NCBI RefSeq assembly: GCF_020921035.1
Contig: NC_063151.1
Coordinates: 32,680,934-32,744,933 of the forward strand
DNA: 64,000 nt
From: Rhodamnia argentea
Taxonomy: Eukaryota > Streptophyta > Magnoliopsida > Myrtales > Myrtaceae
Direction of reading: 5' to 3'
The translations under genes and the position numbers were made by a program. How positions within the stretch are numbered: the stretch's first letter is position 1; each line of letters opens with the position of its first letter. The notes beneath the pieces are model-generated. The model searched no databases, was not told the DNA's origin, and saw only the letters and a list, made by a program, of their open reading frames with translations. Shown here piece after piece: positions 1-12,323 of this stretch.

Positions 1-55
1 GGGGGACAACTTAAATCAATTTACAGATCCAATTTTTGGGGGTGCCTTAAAGCAG

Positions 56-3000
56 TTAAGCATCGACAACTTTCTTGCTCAACGAAGAATTCCGACCCCT
101 GAACCCAACTACGCTTAATTTGCCAGATTTGCTTTGCGTTTGTTTCCTCCCAGAAGAGGACGTTTTGGCGGACTTACCAACAGCGGAAGGCCTCATCACC
201 TTTGAAATCTTAACTGCCCTTGACGGTTTGGTCGAGGATGATGTTTTCACAGCTTTTGTTCCAACGGTTGTCCTTCCAGAAACTTGCGAGGATGCCGCCT
301 TAGTGCGAGAATTAGAAGATTTTGCGGCTGCTGATTTGCCCTTGTTTCTCTGATCCGATACCTTACTCGATTTGGTGTTCTTCCCCTTGTGTTCGCTTAT
401 TCTTGCCCTAGCTATGTCCCTGCGGACATTGTCCACAGTAAGAGCTTCCAAGCTCTCATTCTTCCTGATTGCTTCTTCTATTCGAGTGGCCAAAGCAAGG
501 TCCTTTTTCGCAATCAAGCTTGTCACTTTTCCTGTAGAAAGAAAAAAAAATGGGTTGTTTAAATGCATATTTGAGCTCAATAAGTAGCCGACCCATGCCA
601 TCGCTGTCAGTATCTAAAAGTGGAAAATTAGCTCCTTAATATCATCTTTATGATTATAGGATACATGCATAAGCAAACAAAACTTTCCAACAATGACTCG
701 ACCAGCTCTCCAAGCAAACCTTCTGCCTCAAATGTAATTGTGTCAGGTACAAGAGCATGATGTACTTGAGGTAGAGCTGACTACAGGAGAGTGAATAAGG
801 TTAATAGACTCTACATAAGCAACCGCCACCCACCTTTTGCACCCATTCGAGCAGTTCTTCCAGTGCGATGAAGGTAGTCAATCTAAAAGTCAAGAGAGAG
901 CGTTAGTTTCTCTCTGTGTGTGCATGTGCACGCAGAGAGAGAGAGAGAGAGAGAGAGAGTGCGCTTACAGAGTTCAGTGGGAAATCAAACATGATGACAT
1001 GATCTACATCCAAATCCAGTCCCCTAGCAGCCAAATCTGTGCAGACCAATGTCGGGCAATCTCCATCTTCATTCTTAAATTTCTTCAAATTTTCGACTCT
1101 GATATTGGCAGAGAATACTACTTATAAGCATTAAAACCTAGAGCTTCAAAATGACTATGGAAAATCAGAAGAAGACAGGCAAGCTATAGTGGAGTTACTA
1201 GTGATTGAACACATGCACGGGCACTTAAACGGATATCCATGAACAATATAAATCAGATTTCTAGGCGCTCTGTGATCACAGTTCTCATACAACAACTTTA
1301 AAGTTAACGAAAAAGGAAAAAAAAAAAAAAACAATCAATCATCATTTGAAGGCTGCAAGTAGAAAAAGGACAAGGGGTCTACTCATCGTTAACTTACCTT
1401 TGCTCAGCCGGCACTTCTCCGTGGTAGTTGACAGTAGAGATTTGGTTTTCATGGAGAAAATGATCCACAGCACGACTAGAATTCAGAGTATTACAAAACA
1501 CCATCACTTTGTTTCCCTTTGCCAAGCTAGGCTCAAGAACCTGCCTCCATGTAAGAACGAAATCAAAGTGAGACATCCATGTGTCCTCATTCCCACATTG
1601 AGTCACTAGTTAATTTACTCTTTCCACGTTTGATGTAATGAGTTGGACGTTTCTAATATAATGGGTTTTGAAGTGTTTGCAGCCAGAAGCTAATTAATAA
1701 AAATAACCAGACAGGTGATCACAAGGGAAGCTCATTTATACCAAAAAGGAAACTTCAGAAGTTCAACCCAACTTGTTTAATTCAGAAAGACCAGTTGGAA
1801 TACGATAACTGATATGCGAGTAGAGTGGTGCATATCTCAAACACCACATATCACCAGATTCTTTTCTTGCTGTAACATAACGCCCAGGTAAGTTAATTAT
1901 GCACTCTGCACAATAAAATATTCCCAGTCTGATTTCAGGCAAGTCTTTCAAAAAATTTCCATCCTGGTAAAAGATGAATCCTGTCTGATGCAACAACTCA
2001 CTTCCACAACACACAGAAAGTAATTTATTAATATCAGGATCAAACACTTGCACATACTGCCTCTTCTCACATAAGCAGACCCCATTCCCTTTTCATCTCA
2101 GAGAGTGAACAAGATTGATAAAGAAAGGAGTCACCAGCAACCTAAATCAACACAATGCACATAAAAGGCTTATTGAACCAAATTTGAGAATGACATAGTG
2201 AATGCGAATATAAGTTCAGATAGTCCATCAAGAATTCATGTATACCAGTGATATGGAAACATGTGAAATCAGCAGACTAGCTGTGGGATATCTAAAGTAG
2301 ACCTCTAAGAGGAAAAACTGAGGAGTGCAATAGATATGGACCTGTAGCAAGGATTCGAGCTTGTTTTCAGATCCCGAAATTTTAATGAAGTCATGGCGAG
2401 CAGAAGCAATTTTCTTATGCAGTGTAGATGTACGTAAATGTGCTATTCCTTGAAACTCTTCATCAACCAGCTTCTGCACAGCCTGCAAAACTTACAGCAC
2501 TCAGCTCTGACACTTTTTTGGACAGAATCAGTCCAACGAAAGAAAGTGAACACTTGTCCCAATAACAGATGTGGATTCCAATGTTCATAACACAATGGAA
2601 ATAAGCCTCCAAATTGAAAATAAACAAATACTGTCAAAATAATGCTTTTAGGAACATCTTCAAAGAATAAACCAACTCATCAAACAGAAATATGATTTTT
2701 TCACATATTGAACCACAACGTGAAATTTTTGGGAACACCTTCACAAACAGACCAATCAAATTGAGCATAAACAGTGACATTTTCCTAAGTAAACTGATAT
2801 GGGAATTGAAGCAGTAATCAAATCAAGAGTCTCAAGAATGTTTCTACAAGTTCAGTAGCAACGATGCTATCAAAAGAATGAGGGATAGAAGAAGATGATA
2901 GCGACTAAAGGTCATCAGAATTCATTGCAAACTGCATGATAAGAGTACAATTCATTCCCTGCACTAAGCATACAACAGACCAAGATCTGTTAAAGTTTTC

Positions 3001-4813
3001 GATGACTCGACAGAATTGGTAGGATTAAACAATTCAATACACTCTATGCATATGACGACTCCACAAACAAAAACAAAAAAAGCCTAGAGTTTGAGTCTCT
3101 TAAACAATGAAAGACAGTGATGCAGTTGATTCTGCACTCCCGCCCCCAAAAAAACAAAGAAAAAAACAATAAAAAACCTTCAGAAGCAAAAACAGGTGAG
3201 GTGACCATAAAAAAGGATGTGTACCTTAGTCATTGTGGCAGTTACCAAAACAGTCTGAAATCTCAGGCCATCCGATTTTAGGGCTCGATTTTTCAGTGGA
3301 CCAAGGAACTTACGAATGTCAGGACCAAAGCCACGATCAAACATAGTATCTGCTTCATCCAAAACCTTAAAAAAAGAAGCTCAATTAATCATGAACTACA
3401 TTTTCTTTTTGAATTCTCGGATGATTGTGGATCCACATCCTAAATATGAACCTTCAACAAAAATAACAATTACGATAAAGAGAGAAATGAATGGCATAAT
3501 CCAATACAACGCAAAACTAACCAAGTACTTAAGGTCACCGTACACCAAGTTCCCTTCTTCGACGTGCTGGAGAAGCCTGCCAGGAGTACCCACTACCATG
3601 TCGATCGGGTTATTCAAGGAATCTTCTTGCGGCCTTATCCGTCCACCACCACTCACCATAGTGCACCTGAATCGCGCATGATGGCTTATAGACTTGGCCA
3701 CTCGGAAGACCTGTCCAACAAATCAATTCAAACCAATTAACAGAAGTGAATACATGAAGTTAGTACGAAGTTACAGCAGCAAGTGAAGAACTACCTGCTC
3801 AGATAGCTCGCGAGTGGGGCAAAGAACCACCGCTCGAGGTCGCCGAGGCTTCATCAACTTCCCATAAAGTTCCTCATCCCTTCTCAGCAACTACAACATA
3901 AAGCTATGAAATTGATATTTCTCGCTCCAAACACACAGATCAACATATAGGCAGTATTTACAACTTGCGTGTGCGTTTTAAGCACATAGAAAAACCACAA
4001 AGAAGCCGAACCAAATGATAACCCAGCCTCAAATCGGGAAAGCAGGTAAAGGCTCGGTCCATCAAATGAAAAAAAATTGGATCCTTGAATTAGCCTAATG
4101 CCAACAAACACTCCTCCAAGTCGAAACAAACGACCCAACTCACATTTTCAAAGGGTTTATTCAAATCTAACCACACTGGCAAACAAAACAGCACCAAATT
4201 CGACTTAATCATGAAGGATATCCACAGCTAAGCACAAGTAAGCGAAATATACCTGAACAAGAGGCAACAAGTAAGCAAGAGTTTTGCCAGAGCCAGTGTG
4301 AGAGCCCAAAACCACACACTTTCTGTCCAAAACGGCAGGAATCCCCAAGCACTGAATCTCAGTGGGGACTTCAATCGCAAGCTCTCTCACAGCCCCCATC
4401 ACCTCCTCGCTCAGCCCCAGCTCCTCGAAACTCCCCACCATCGCCGCCTTCTTCTTCTTCTCCCCCTTCACCTCAAAAGCTTCTTCCTTTGGGCTCCTCG
4501 TCATTCCACTCCTGCTTTTGGTTTCTGGGGTACCACTCTGCTGTGGCTTTGGAGCGTCCTTCAAGTGCCTCAGCCTCAGCCTCTCGAGAAGTATCGTGTG
4601 CTTCATGGGCTGCATCGCCGCGTCCGACTCCATGCTCGCCGGCGCCTCGGCGGCGGCGGCGTAGCACATGGACCTGAGCTTGAGCCTCGCCAGCGACGCC
4701 GTCGCCGCGGGTGGTGACAGTCTGATGAGGCGCCTGGCGGAGGAGAGGCGAGACGGACGGAGGAGGTTGGAGGAGAGAGAGAGGGATAAGATTGCTCGAC
4801 CCGTGCTCCCCAT
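56..4813 (-). CDS. RH39: DEAD-box RNA helicase, RH39-type (plastid)
   Basis: ATP-dependent RNA helicase. Arabidopsis RH39 acts in chloroplast 23S rRNA processing, so a plastid rRNA role is inferred. Nine coding exons (reverse order): 4253-4813, 3795-3890, 3522-3710, 3225-3365, 2342-2482, 1398-1540, 969-1098, 834-882, 56-531; together 641 aa, close to the family length. Residues 1-60 are rich in Ser, Arg and Leu with few acids, like a transit peptide. Motif I is SHTGSGKT (Lys177), Ia PTREL, Ib TPGR, II DEAD (285-288), III TAT, V ARGLD (448-452), [10 protein letters not shown] (472-479), so both RecA lobes look active. The last 130 residues are a basic Ser/Lys/Arg tail. An in-frame ATG at 4906 has no stop before 4813 but would add an Arg-rich leader ahead of the targeting-like segment, so 4813 was chosen. 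The intron after exon 7 starts with a long CT repeat. A decayed tandem copy lies just upstream. Confidence 0.93.
934..958 (+). repeat. (GA)n microsatellite in RH39 intron 7
   Basis: About 25 bases of alternating GA on the plus strand. On the transcribed strand this is a CT run that begins about 10 bases after the 5' splice site at 968. It is one of nine such donor-adjacent CT tracts in the window. Confidence 0.9.
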
Positions 4814-6103
4814 AATTCGCCGTCGTCTCCGGCGGCGTAATGGAAGTTCGCGTGAACCTTGTTCTCGCGCCCAGCAACGGAAATGGGCACACGCGCGCAC
4901 CCACAATCTCCTTCTTCGCGACTCTCGACGGTGGACGACGATGGTGAAATCTCCCGCGTGGATAATGTCCGTGCTCGGGTCTCGCTCCAGTTCATCTCGG
5001 GTTTAGTCTTAAACCCTCAAGATCCATTTTGCCTACCAAAGATTCTCGTGCAACGTGTAATTGGGTCCTCGACTTTTCTTTCTTTTCGCAATCGACTCCC
5101 TAAAGTACAAGTACAGTACAGGAAGAGAGGGAACCCGTATGCATACGAATTAAAAAATATACACCTTTCAAATACGTAAAATAAGCAGATTATTTAGCAT
5201 TTTACAAAATTGGATCATTCTAAAAAAAAATTAATTCTAACCAATGCTGGATGAAAAATCATTGGAATTTAAATATGATTTGCGGATCGGTTAAGAAATC
5301 GTTCAATCATAAGATAATTATGATGAAAATTTTAGTTTAATTCGTTCACTACATAAGAATGCATTGTTTTCTCAGTTGGCAAGAATCCCATCACCTTCGG
5401 AAAAAATGCTGGCAAATCTTCTAGTCAACGCAGGTTTTTTCAACTAGATGCTCCAAAAGATCCATCCCGGCCAAAGTTCCGGCCCAAATTTGACTAGATA
5501 AGCTGACATGTAATGTATCAACCTTTGCATTGCCCCAAAGTATTTTGTACCGATATTGATCATACTCTTAATTTTGCATTCCTTGAAATATGATGCAATG
5601 TTTTTTCTCTCATTTTCAACTTGATTAGTCAAATTTGTAAATAAGTTTTCGTGCATCAAAATCAAGTTCTAAGCTTTGGTTTCAGTATTTCATGTTCATA
5701 TTCTATTCCATGAATTCCTCTCGAAAATTGATACTTGATTTTCTAATTATCATCATGAAGTTAGGAAATCGATTCATTAGAAACCCATATATCTTCTGGA
5801 TCAACAATGCTAGATGCACATGTATGACAAGCTTCAACTTCTAACAATCATGAATGTCAAACAGTCTGTCGTCACAAACATAAAACCACATGCGAAGAAA
5901 GCACAACTAAAACTGGTAACCTCAGCATGGACATACTATGTTAGATGATACGCCTCAAATTTCGGCAAAGCACAGGCCAGTGGCGACCAACGCCTACAAA
6001 GAACAAGCACGCCCGCATGCATCGTGAAATAACATCTTGAACCCTGTGACGGTATGTTGGCTAAGCCTATGTACAAACTACAAAGCTAGACCGAATGAGA
6101 TGA
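4814..6103. other. Spacer between RH39 and its tandem paralogue
   Basis: About 1.3 kb. It holds the RH39 promoter and 5' UTR next to 4813, with GC-rich sequence to about 5000, then AT-rich DNA. No coding sequence or transposon ends were recognised here. The paralogue's 3' UTR should occupy its right edge. Confidence 0.5.
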
Positions 6104-8212
6104 TCAAGAAGCCAAATGAAAGAACCCTACAGCATCCGCCATTTTCTTCCTCAAGGCATCTTGAGATTCAATCAGATAGAGTGCTTCTTTCAGGTCGATT
6201 TCCAGCAGCATTGCAGCCACTTTACCAGCTCGATCATGCTCCAGACGCTCCACAGCATGTTTTTCTAGTATCTGGTATTTGTATTGCACGACAGCACAAA
6301 AAAATCAGACGGAAAAAAAATGCGGCTCATTGGTACTTGTATGAAACAAATATCAGGTTTTTCCAATCTTGTATCCTAGTCAAATTACACGCATAGATTT
6401 CTAGATTCTGAAAATTGCCTCCGGTCGCGAGGTACCTTATTGTTGGGATTTTTAGTGCAGATTTGATCGGTCAATTAGCTATCTTGTCATTGTCAACCAG
6501 TTAGTCAGGATATTGTCTGCATGCAGAACACGTTAAGAGGGTGAAGCCTAGAGGGTGTTTGGTTAATTTAACCGAAGTATACTCAAGCTTATGCGCTAAC
6601 AGTTTAGCTTGAAGTTAGAAGCCTAACGGGGCAGTCAGATTGCGGGTGTTTAAGTTGTTATGATATCAGGATAGGTCAACATACCTTCGAGATAGGTGAA
6701 ATAACTAGAACCGCTTGAAATTGCTGAGCATCAGATTCAACAGCAAAGTTCTTCAAGTGGCTCGAAATCTTTTGAATTTTGGGAAGCAAGCCAGCATCTA
6801 ACATGATATCTGCCTCATCCAAAACCTAAGGAAAATTTATCCCATCATTCAGCATAATGCGAACCAACATGCAATTGAGACTTCACAGTAACAACAGAGA
6901 GTGAAAACATCCATTCTGATTACAAAGAAATGCACATACCAAGTACTTGACTGCACTGGTCATAACATCTCCTTCTTCAATTTGCTGAAGGACCTCTTCA
7001 GGGGTTCCAACCAACAACCCAATTGGGGCGTTCAGTGAACCTCCCTTATCTTCTGATCCATCACCACCGCATTTTTCACTTGATTTTACTTTTGCACAAC
7101 TGGTGATGAAACTTGCCATACGAAACACCTATACGCCCTATGAGATTAGATCTAGGACTAGAGCATAATAGGAGGTGAAAAAGAAAATGCAATCAGTGTC
7201 ACAAGCTAGAGCAGAAAAGGAGGACCTTGTCACATGATTCGTCCGAAGAACACAATAGGATGGCCCTCGGGGAGTCACGCTCGATTCCGAACAATTGCGA
7301 ATCCCGTCTCAGCATCTACTGAATCAAGCAAAAAGAGAGAGCCAGTTCTTACATTCTACAATGAAGAGAGCGTGATGGCTCCGATCAAAGTTTGTAACTC
7401 CAGTGATATGGTAATGGGCAACAGGAGCTCTTAAATAAGCAGTTCCATAAACTAACTCCCCAAGGGGTGGCAATTCATGTCGAGACATGAGAACATAACA
7501 TGGCATGAAAAACCCGAGTATGGTACAACAACTTGAAACTACTGCCGAAGCTCACGCTCTGACCCTGCCTTTCAATTGAAATCAGCTTCTCATCATAGCG
7601 GATGAAAAGTTATTTCAGCAAGGACAGCGCAATGACGCGAACTACCGACACGAGCACGAGCGCGACCATGATGACACGTCTCGAACGGTGAACGAAGAAG
7701 AGTACCTGAACGAGAGGCAACAAGTAAGCCAGAGTCCTGCCCGACCCGGAAGGAGAGCTCAGGACCACACTCTGCCCCTTCAAGATCGCGGGAATCCCAA
7801 CGCACTGAATCTCGCTCGGCACCAAGACGCCCATCTCTTCGGCCGCCTCCACCACCTCTCCGCTCAGCCCCAGCGGCCCCAAGCCCGAGAGGACCTCCTC
7901 GTCGCCACTCCTCTCTCCGGAAGGCGGCGGATGCGTCGGGGGCGCCTCGCTCAGTGGGGGTTTGGGAGAGCCTCTGAGTTGTCTAAGCCTGAAGCTTTCG
8001 AGAATCATGGAGTCTCGCCTGGAGTTGGAGTCGGACTCGGATGGTTTCGGCGGAGTCTGCTCATCGTCGGTGGGGGCGGGGGTGGCGGTGGATAGAGGCT
8101 TAATGGGTTGCGAGGTCTCGGCGGTCGGAGGTGATGTGGATGAGCGAAGCAAAGGAGGAAGAAGGTTCGAGCAGAGAGGTCGAACGGTTCTGCTAACGCT
8201 TCTAATGGCCAT
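6104..8212 (-). CDS. RH39-like pseudo-helicase with C-terminal MLLE (PABC)-like domain
   Basis: Five exons: 7706-8212, 7226-7315, 6940-7128, 6685-6825, 6104-6271; 364 aa with no stop or frameshift. Exons 3 and 4 have exactly the lengths of RH39 exons 3 and 4 (189 and 141 nt), and residues 70-169 align with RH39, so it is a tandem duplicate. Helicase chemistry looks lost: motif I has Arg159 in place of the Walker Lys, the Ia position reads SSDES instead of PTREL, Ib is TPEE instead of TPGR, and III is ISP. DEAD (265-268) is kept. There is no RecA2 lobe. Instead the last exon (310-364) carries [10 protein letters not shown] at 326-335 and [15 protein letters not shown], closely like the MLLE domain of poly(A)-binding proteins, which binds PAM2 peptides. 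A role as an RNA/PABP-pathway scaffold is inference. The exon 4-5 join (intron 6272-6684) is the least certain; the donor GTCCTCC after exon 2 is also weak. The N-terminus could be a plastid transit peptide. Confidence 0.68.
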
Positions 8213-9721
8213 CGCCGTGGCTAGTTTTGCTCACCCGCCGTTTCTTTCTTTTGGGAACAAGCTGCTAGCAAAAAGGTCCGACGTTTCCTTTGTTTGCCTC
8301 TTCTTAAAAGACGGTCCTAAATTGTGTTGGCAAGCCACCGGAGGGTTAGCAAATAGCAAGACATCCGATCAAATTGAGACTGTTTTCGGAGCTGCTAATT
8401 TTCGGTTCGATTCCCAGTTTCGGACTTGTCTAGATCGATTTTTTTTTTTTTTTTGTATATTTCTCAAAGATAAATCTAATGATCCGTTGATTTTTTTTTA
8501 AATGTTAACACAATTTTTAATTAATGTATTAAAATTAAAATTCATATAATCCACCGATTCCCCAATAATAATTCGCCAGTTTCGTTGGAGCGCCAAGAAC
8601 CGATTTTGTCCAGTCCAATCCCAAGACCATCCAGTCCGATTTCCAATCCCAGAAACTCAAAACCAATTCTTCTGCTTCCTAGGTGAGACTGGATCGGAAT
8701 CGACCACCCCTACATGCAACATAGTTGACCTTTCCTTTATTTTTTAAATGTTTTGCATTTGACTCGCTCTTTTGAATGCCTTTCTAAAGATTATTAACAT
8801 CACGGTATAAGTTTTTCTTTATTTTCCAAGATTAATCTTTTTAACCCTTTCATGTTGGAAGGGTAGCTTTTTTTTATTTTTATTTTTGTTTGCCCTGTCT
8901 CTGACTTTTATTTTGACACTTTGCAGAACACAAGAGTCAAATCCCGCTAGCGTCCCCATTACCCCCCCACCCCCTTAAATATCCCTTTATCAATAGGGCC
9001 ACATGCCTATTGGCTTACGAAGGGTAGTTAGACATGCACTCATTGATGCAACTCTATGCGATCTCATCTTCCAAATCAAGAGAGTTTAATGTGAAGCCGG
9101 ATGGTTCAATATTTGACATGCCTTCGGTGCACATATACCGGTTCAAGGAGAAAAAACCAGGTAATTGCGAATACGTACCAAACTTTCAGTTCTGTGTAGT
9201 TTATTCCAACTCGAGCAAATTGTTTCGCACATACCTTGTTTATAGCTTCCTTCGCTTATGCTTTATTCATGATTTGCTTCCTTCAACATGCATTGTCCCC
9301 AGGCTTAAGATCCGTGTCTTACGAGACCATGGTGATGAATTTCGACAATTACGGTCGAATTATGTGCCGACGACGATGCTAGAAACGAGTCACGTGAGAG
9401 CAACACGATGATTTCTCCCAACAGAGAGATTCAAGGTAAGAGGTCAGAAAGAAAAAGTTGCGAAAACATCATGGCCAATTTGATGCAAAATATATTTGGA
9501 GGGACAAAGTGAAACTAACATAAATCTTTAGTGGGGAAACCCTTTCATCACTTCTTTGCAGGACAATTCCTTGCCATGTCTGCATTCTCGACATGTTAAT
9601 AGCGCAATTAGTGTCTTATAATGGTTATGTCGATCACGGTAAGAATCAACCCTCATGGACCATATGGAATAAATATGTTGCTCATCGAAAAAGTATGCTT
9701 TGGTACCTGAATCCAGCTAAG
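8213..9721. other. Intergenic, promoter of RH39-like gene and 3' side of HGPRT
   Basis: Contains AT-rich DNA with poly-T runs (8440-8455). A CAGT/TCCAATCCC-rich stretch at about 8560-8720 ends in a reversed TAGGGGTGG, which looks like one end of a hAT-type MITE, but the other end was not found. Two short plus-strand open frames at 9034-9411 and 9593-9796 show no family and are not called. Confidence 0.4.
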
Positions 9722-12006
9722 CTATTTGAGGATGAGATCAGATCCCGTGTAGTACTCTTGCTTCAAGACACCGATGTAAGGCAAGTTCCTGTATAGCTCG
9801 GCATAATCCATTCCATATCCCACCACAAAATAATCCGGACACTGCCCAAAAAAACAGAGGATCACATCGACATTCTAGGTCCGTGTTCGATTTGTAAGCT
9901 GCAAACACATAAGAACCTATCGAGAAAAATTAATGAAAAGAATGTAAAACAAGGGGATGTTACCAAGATTATTGGCACTAAAATAATTTAGTATCACAAT
10001 TTGGTGTTCGCTTGGTTCAGAAATGCACTTGACCAAAAGAAAGACACTCGAAAAACTTATTGAGGGGAGAATGAATGATCAGGTTGCAACTTGCAAGGAA
10101 GGATCCCTTCCAAGTAATCAAAACAACCTAAAGCAAATCGACATCCAATGGACGGCACATAACCTTAATATAGTGAAGGAGAATGCAAGCCTTCTTTGCT
10201 AAACCAATTTACAGACAAAGCACAAGAACAAAGCAGCATCCTATCCAGTGCACAACCTCGAAATAAACTAGATGGCTGAAGGAAAAAGAAGAAGGTTGAT
10301 CAACAAATCTCATGAACCAGGCATGGAAAGCTGGTCAAATATATAACTGACAAATGGAGCAACGCTTACTAAAGGTAAAGAACAATCTGCAACTCTAGTC
10401 AACTTCTTCCTCATTTACAAACTTGTATAAGCTACAAAACATGTATTTATGATCTATAGTAACTAAATGACATTACCAAAGTAAGTAGCTCACACTTTTC
10501 TCATAGGGGATTTTAACCTTCCCAGCCAGAATATCTTGGTACACCTAAGAGAGGTGAACTGAACTAGCTAATTTGTCTCATCTTACCTCTTCCAAATTCT
10601 TGTCATTGTAATAGTTGGACAACACAAAGATATAACAAGACAGTTATGCAGAGAAAACTTTCTTAGTCTTCAACAAAAGAATTGCAAGGACCCGACAGAG
10701 AGAGAGAGAGAGAGAGACAGAGACAGAGAGAGAGAACCTCAAATCCACGGTAAAATTTTCCATCACCCACCAGCTGAAAATGAACCTTTCGCCTCACTGA
10801 TTTATCAAGAAAAGCACAAACTGAAATCGATGATGCTCCTTTCGACTTTAAGTGGCCAATAAGGCAGGACAAGGTGTTCCCCGTATCAACGATGTCCTCA
10901 ACCTGATAAAAATGATTTTCGGAGACATTAGCGAGCTTCATATCTGCAGTCCAGATCAGAAAATCACCAGTGAAGTCTGCCAACATGACTATTTCTATAT
11001 CAAAGAACCCAGTCTTGTTATAAGAAGAAAGTTGCACAAACATTTCGCTTTATCAGGAGGCAACACTCGTGCAAGAAGTTCCATAAATGTAGAATCGTCA
11101 TTGACATAGATGTCTATGAATGAGCCCATGTCAAGACATGTAATTATAAAAGGACGCCATTTTTAATATGGTGACATTCCAGCAAAACGACTGTTCTATT
11201 AGAAAAAGACTCACTTCGGAAACCTCATGAGATATCTCCACCAGTATTACCAACCTACAAAAATGACCTAAGCACCTGTCAGAGGCTTTTGACAAATCAA
11301 CATCAGACTATCAAAAATGGGCAGCCACAACTCCATAAGATGTACCTTCTCTTGGGTAGATTATGCAATCGCCCTGGTACTTTGCCAAGTCAAGCAAAAT
11401 TCAATAAGCCATACATGAGACATGATGAGCAGGTTCTAAAACTGGAGAAGTGCCAGTCTATGCCAACAACAAGATTATTCGGACTCGACTCCTAGTCAAT
11501 TTCCCAGCTTTGAGGATTCTTGATCTAATAGTAAAACGTCGCAGACAATAGTAGCAGTGCTCATATTATGATTCAGAATCACAGAAATAGAAACTAAGTA
11601 TTCTGGAGCATCTCATGCACAAGCATTTGTCACAACTTCGAATCACAAGAAGCAGCTTGCCGGTTCACTCTTCAACACTCAAAAGATGAAAACTTGAAAG
11701 CACGTCAATTACCAAGATGACATGCCTGCCTCGAACGTCCACCTTCAAGTCAAGGGAGACGGCGGGGGCCCCACTGGACGCCGTGCCGGAGCCGTAGGAA
11801 TCGGAGCGGACGAAATCGACGAACGCGGGCATCTCCACCTTCCTCACCAGGTCGGCCACGAAGAGGAAAGCGCCGGTGGCGACGGCGACGAAGACCGGAG
11901 GCGGGGTCGCGGCTTTGAAGTCGGAAGTGATCTCGGAGGCGAGCTCGGACACCCGGAGCGAAATCTGGTCCTGGGTCCACAGGACTCGCTCCATGTGAGA
12001 GTCCAT
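9722..12006 (-). CDS. HGPT: Hypoxanthine-guanine phosphoribosyltransferase
   Basis: Purine salvage enzyme: joins hypoxanthine or guanine to PRPP to give IMP or GMP, cytosolic. Three exons: 11713-12006, 10738-10902, 9722-9841; 192 aa, against about 188 aa in Arabidopsis. The PRPP-binding loop [10 protein letters not shown] sits at 99-108 directly after the exon 1-2 junction (HVIL|VEDIV). The C-terminus has the family signature [20 protein letters not shown] followed by YIGVL. All introns are phase 0 with GT..AG. The start at 12006 ([10 protein letters not shown]) was chosen because it gives the family length; an upstream in-frame ATG at 12054 would add 16 residues. Intron 2 begins with a long CT/CTGT tract. 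A Mutator-type foldback element lies 318 bases upstream of the ATG. It forms a divergent pair with the MRNIP-like gene. Confidence 0.95.
10696..10735 (+). repeat. GA/GACA microsatellite at HGPRT intron 2 donor
   Basis: Forty bases of GA with two GACA steps. On the transcript it is CT-rich and starts right after the GT of the 5' splice site at 10737. Confidence 0.9.
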
Positions 12007-12323
12007 TTTTGAGTCAATTGCTGGTGGATAATGACGATGAAGAGGGACGCGCAAGAGCAGACACTGGCGTTCGACTTCGACTATGAGCTACTTTGCTTTC
12101 CTGGAGGATCCGCGAATCGAAAGATTAATACCCAAAAATTACTTCAAAAATCATATCAAAAAATTCTCCGTCCGATTCTTTTCCTTTTGTGGTTAGCCTC
12201 GGAGTACACCTAGTCAATTGCCAAAATTGATACGTTAGAACTTTCTTTATATCCTCACATGTCCAATTTTTTTCGATAAACTGACCATACATGTAAATCC
12301 GGTCGTCCATGTTATTATTTGTA

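Noticed and set aside
4814-4906. In-frame upstream ATG adding 31 residues to RH39
   Set aside because: The added stretch is Arg/Cys-rich and precedes a good transit-peptide-like start; homologue length favours 4813.
7324-7506. Minus-strand frame as an exon of the RH39-like gene
   Set aside because: The exon matching RH39 exon 2 is 7226-7315 in another frame; this frame does not align with any helicase segment.
8400-8720. hAT-type MITE upstream of the RH39-like gene
   Set aside because: Only one TAGGGGTGG-like end was found and no target duplication, so it was not called.
9034-9796. Plus-strand protein gene (two short frames)
   Set aside because: No family resemblance, no splice logic joining the frames, and they overlap the last HGPRT exon region on the other strand.
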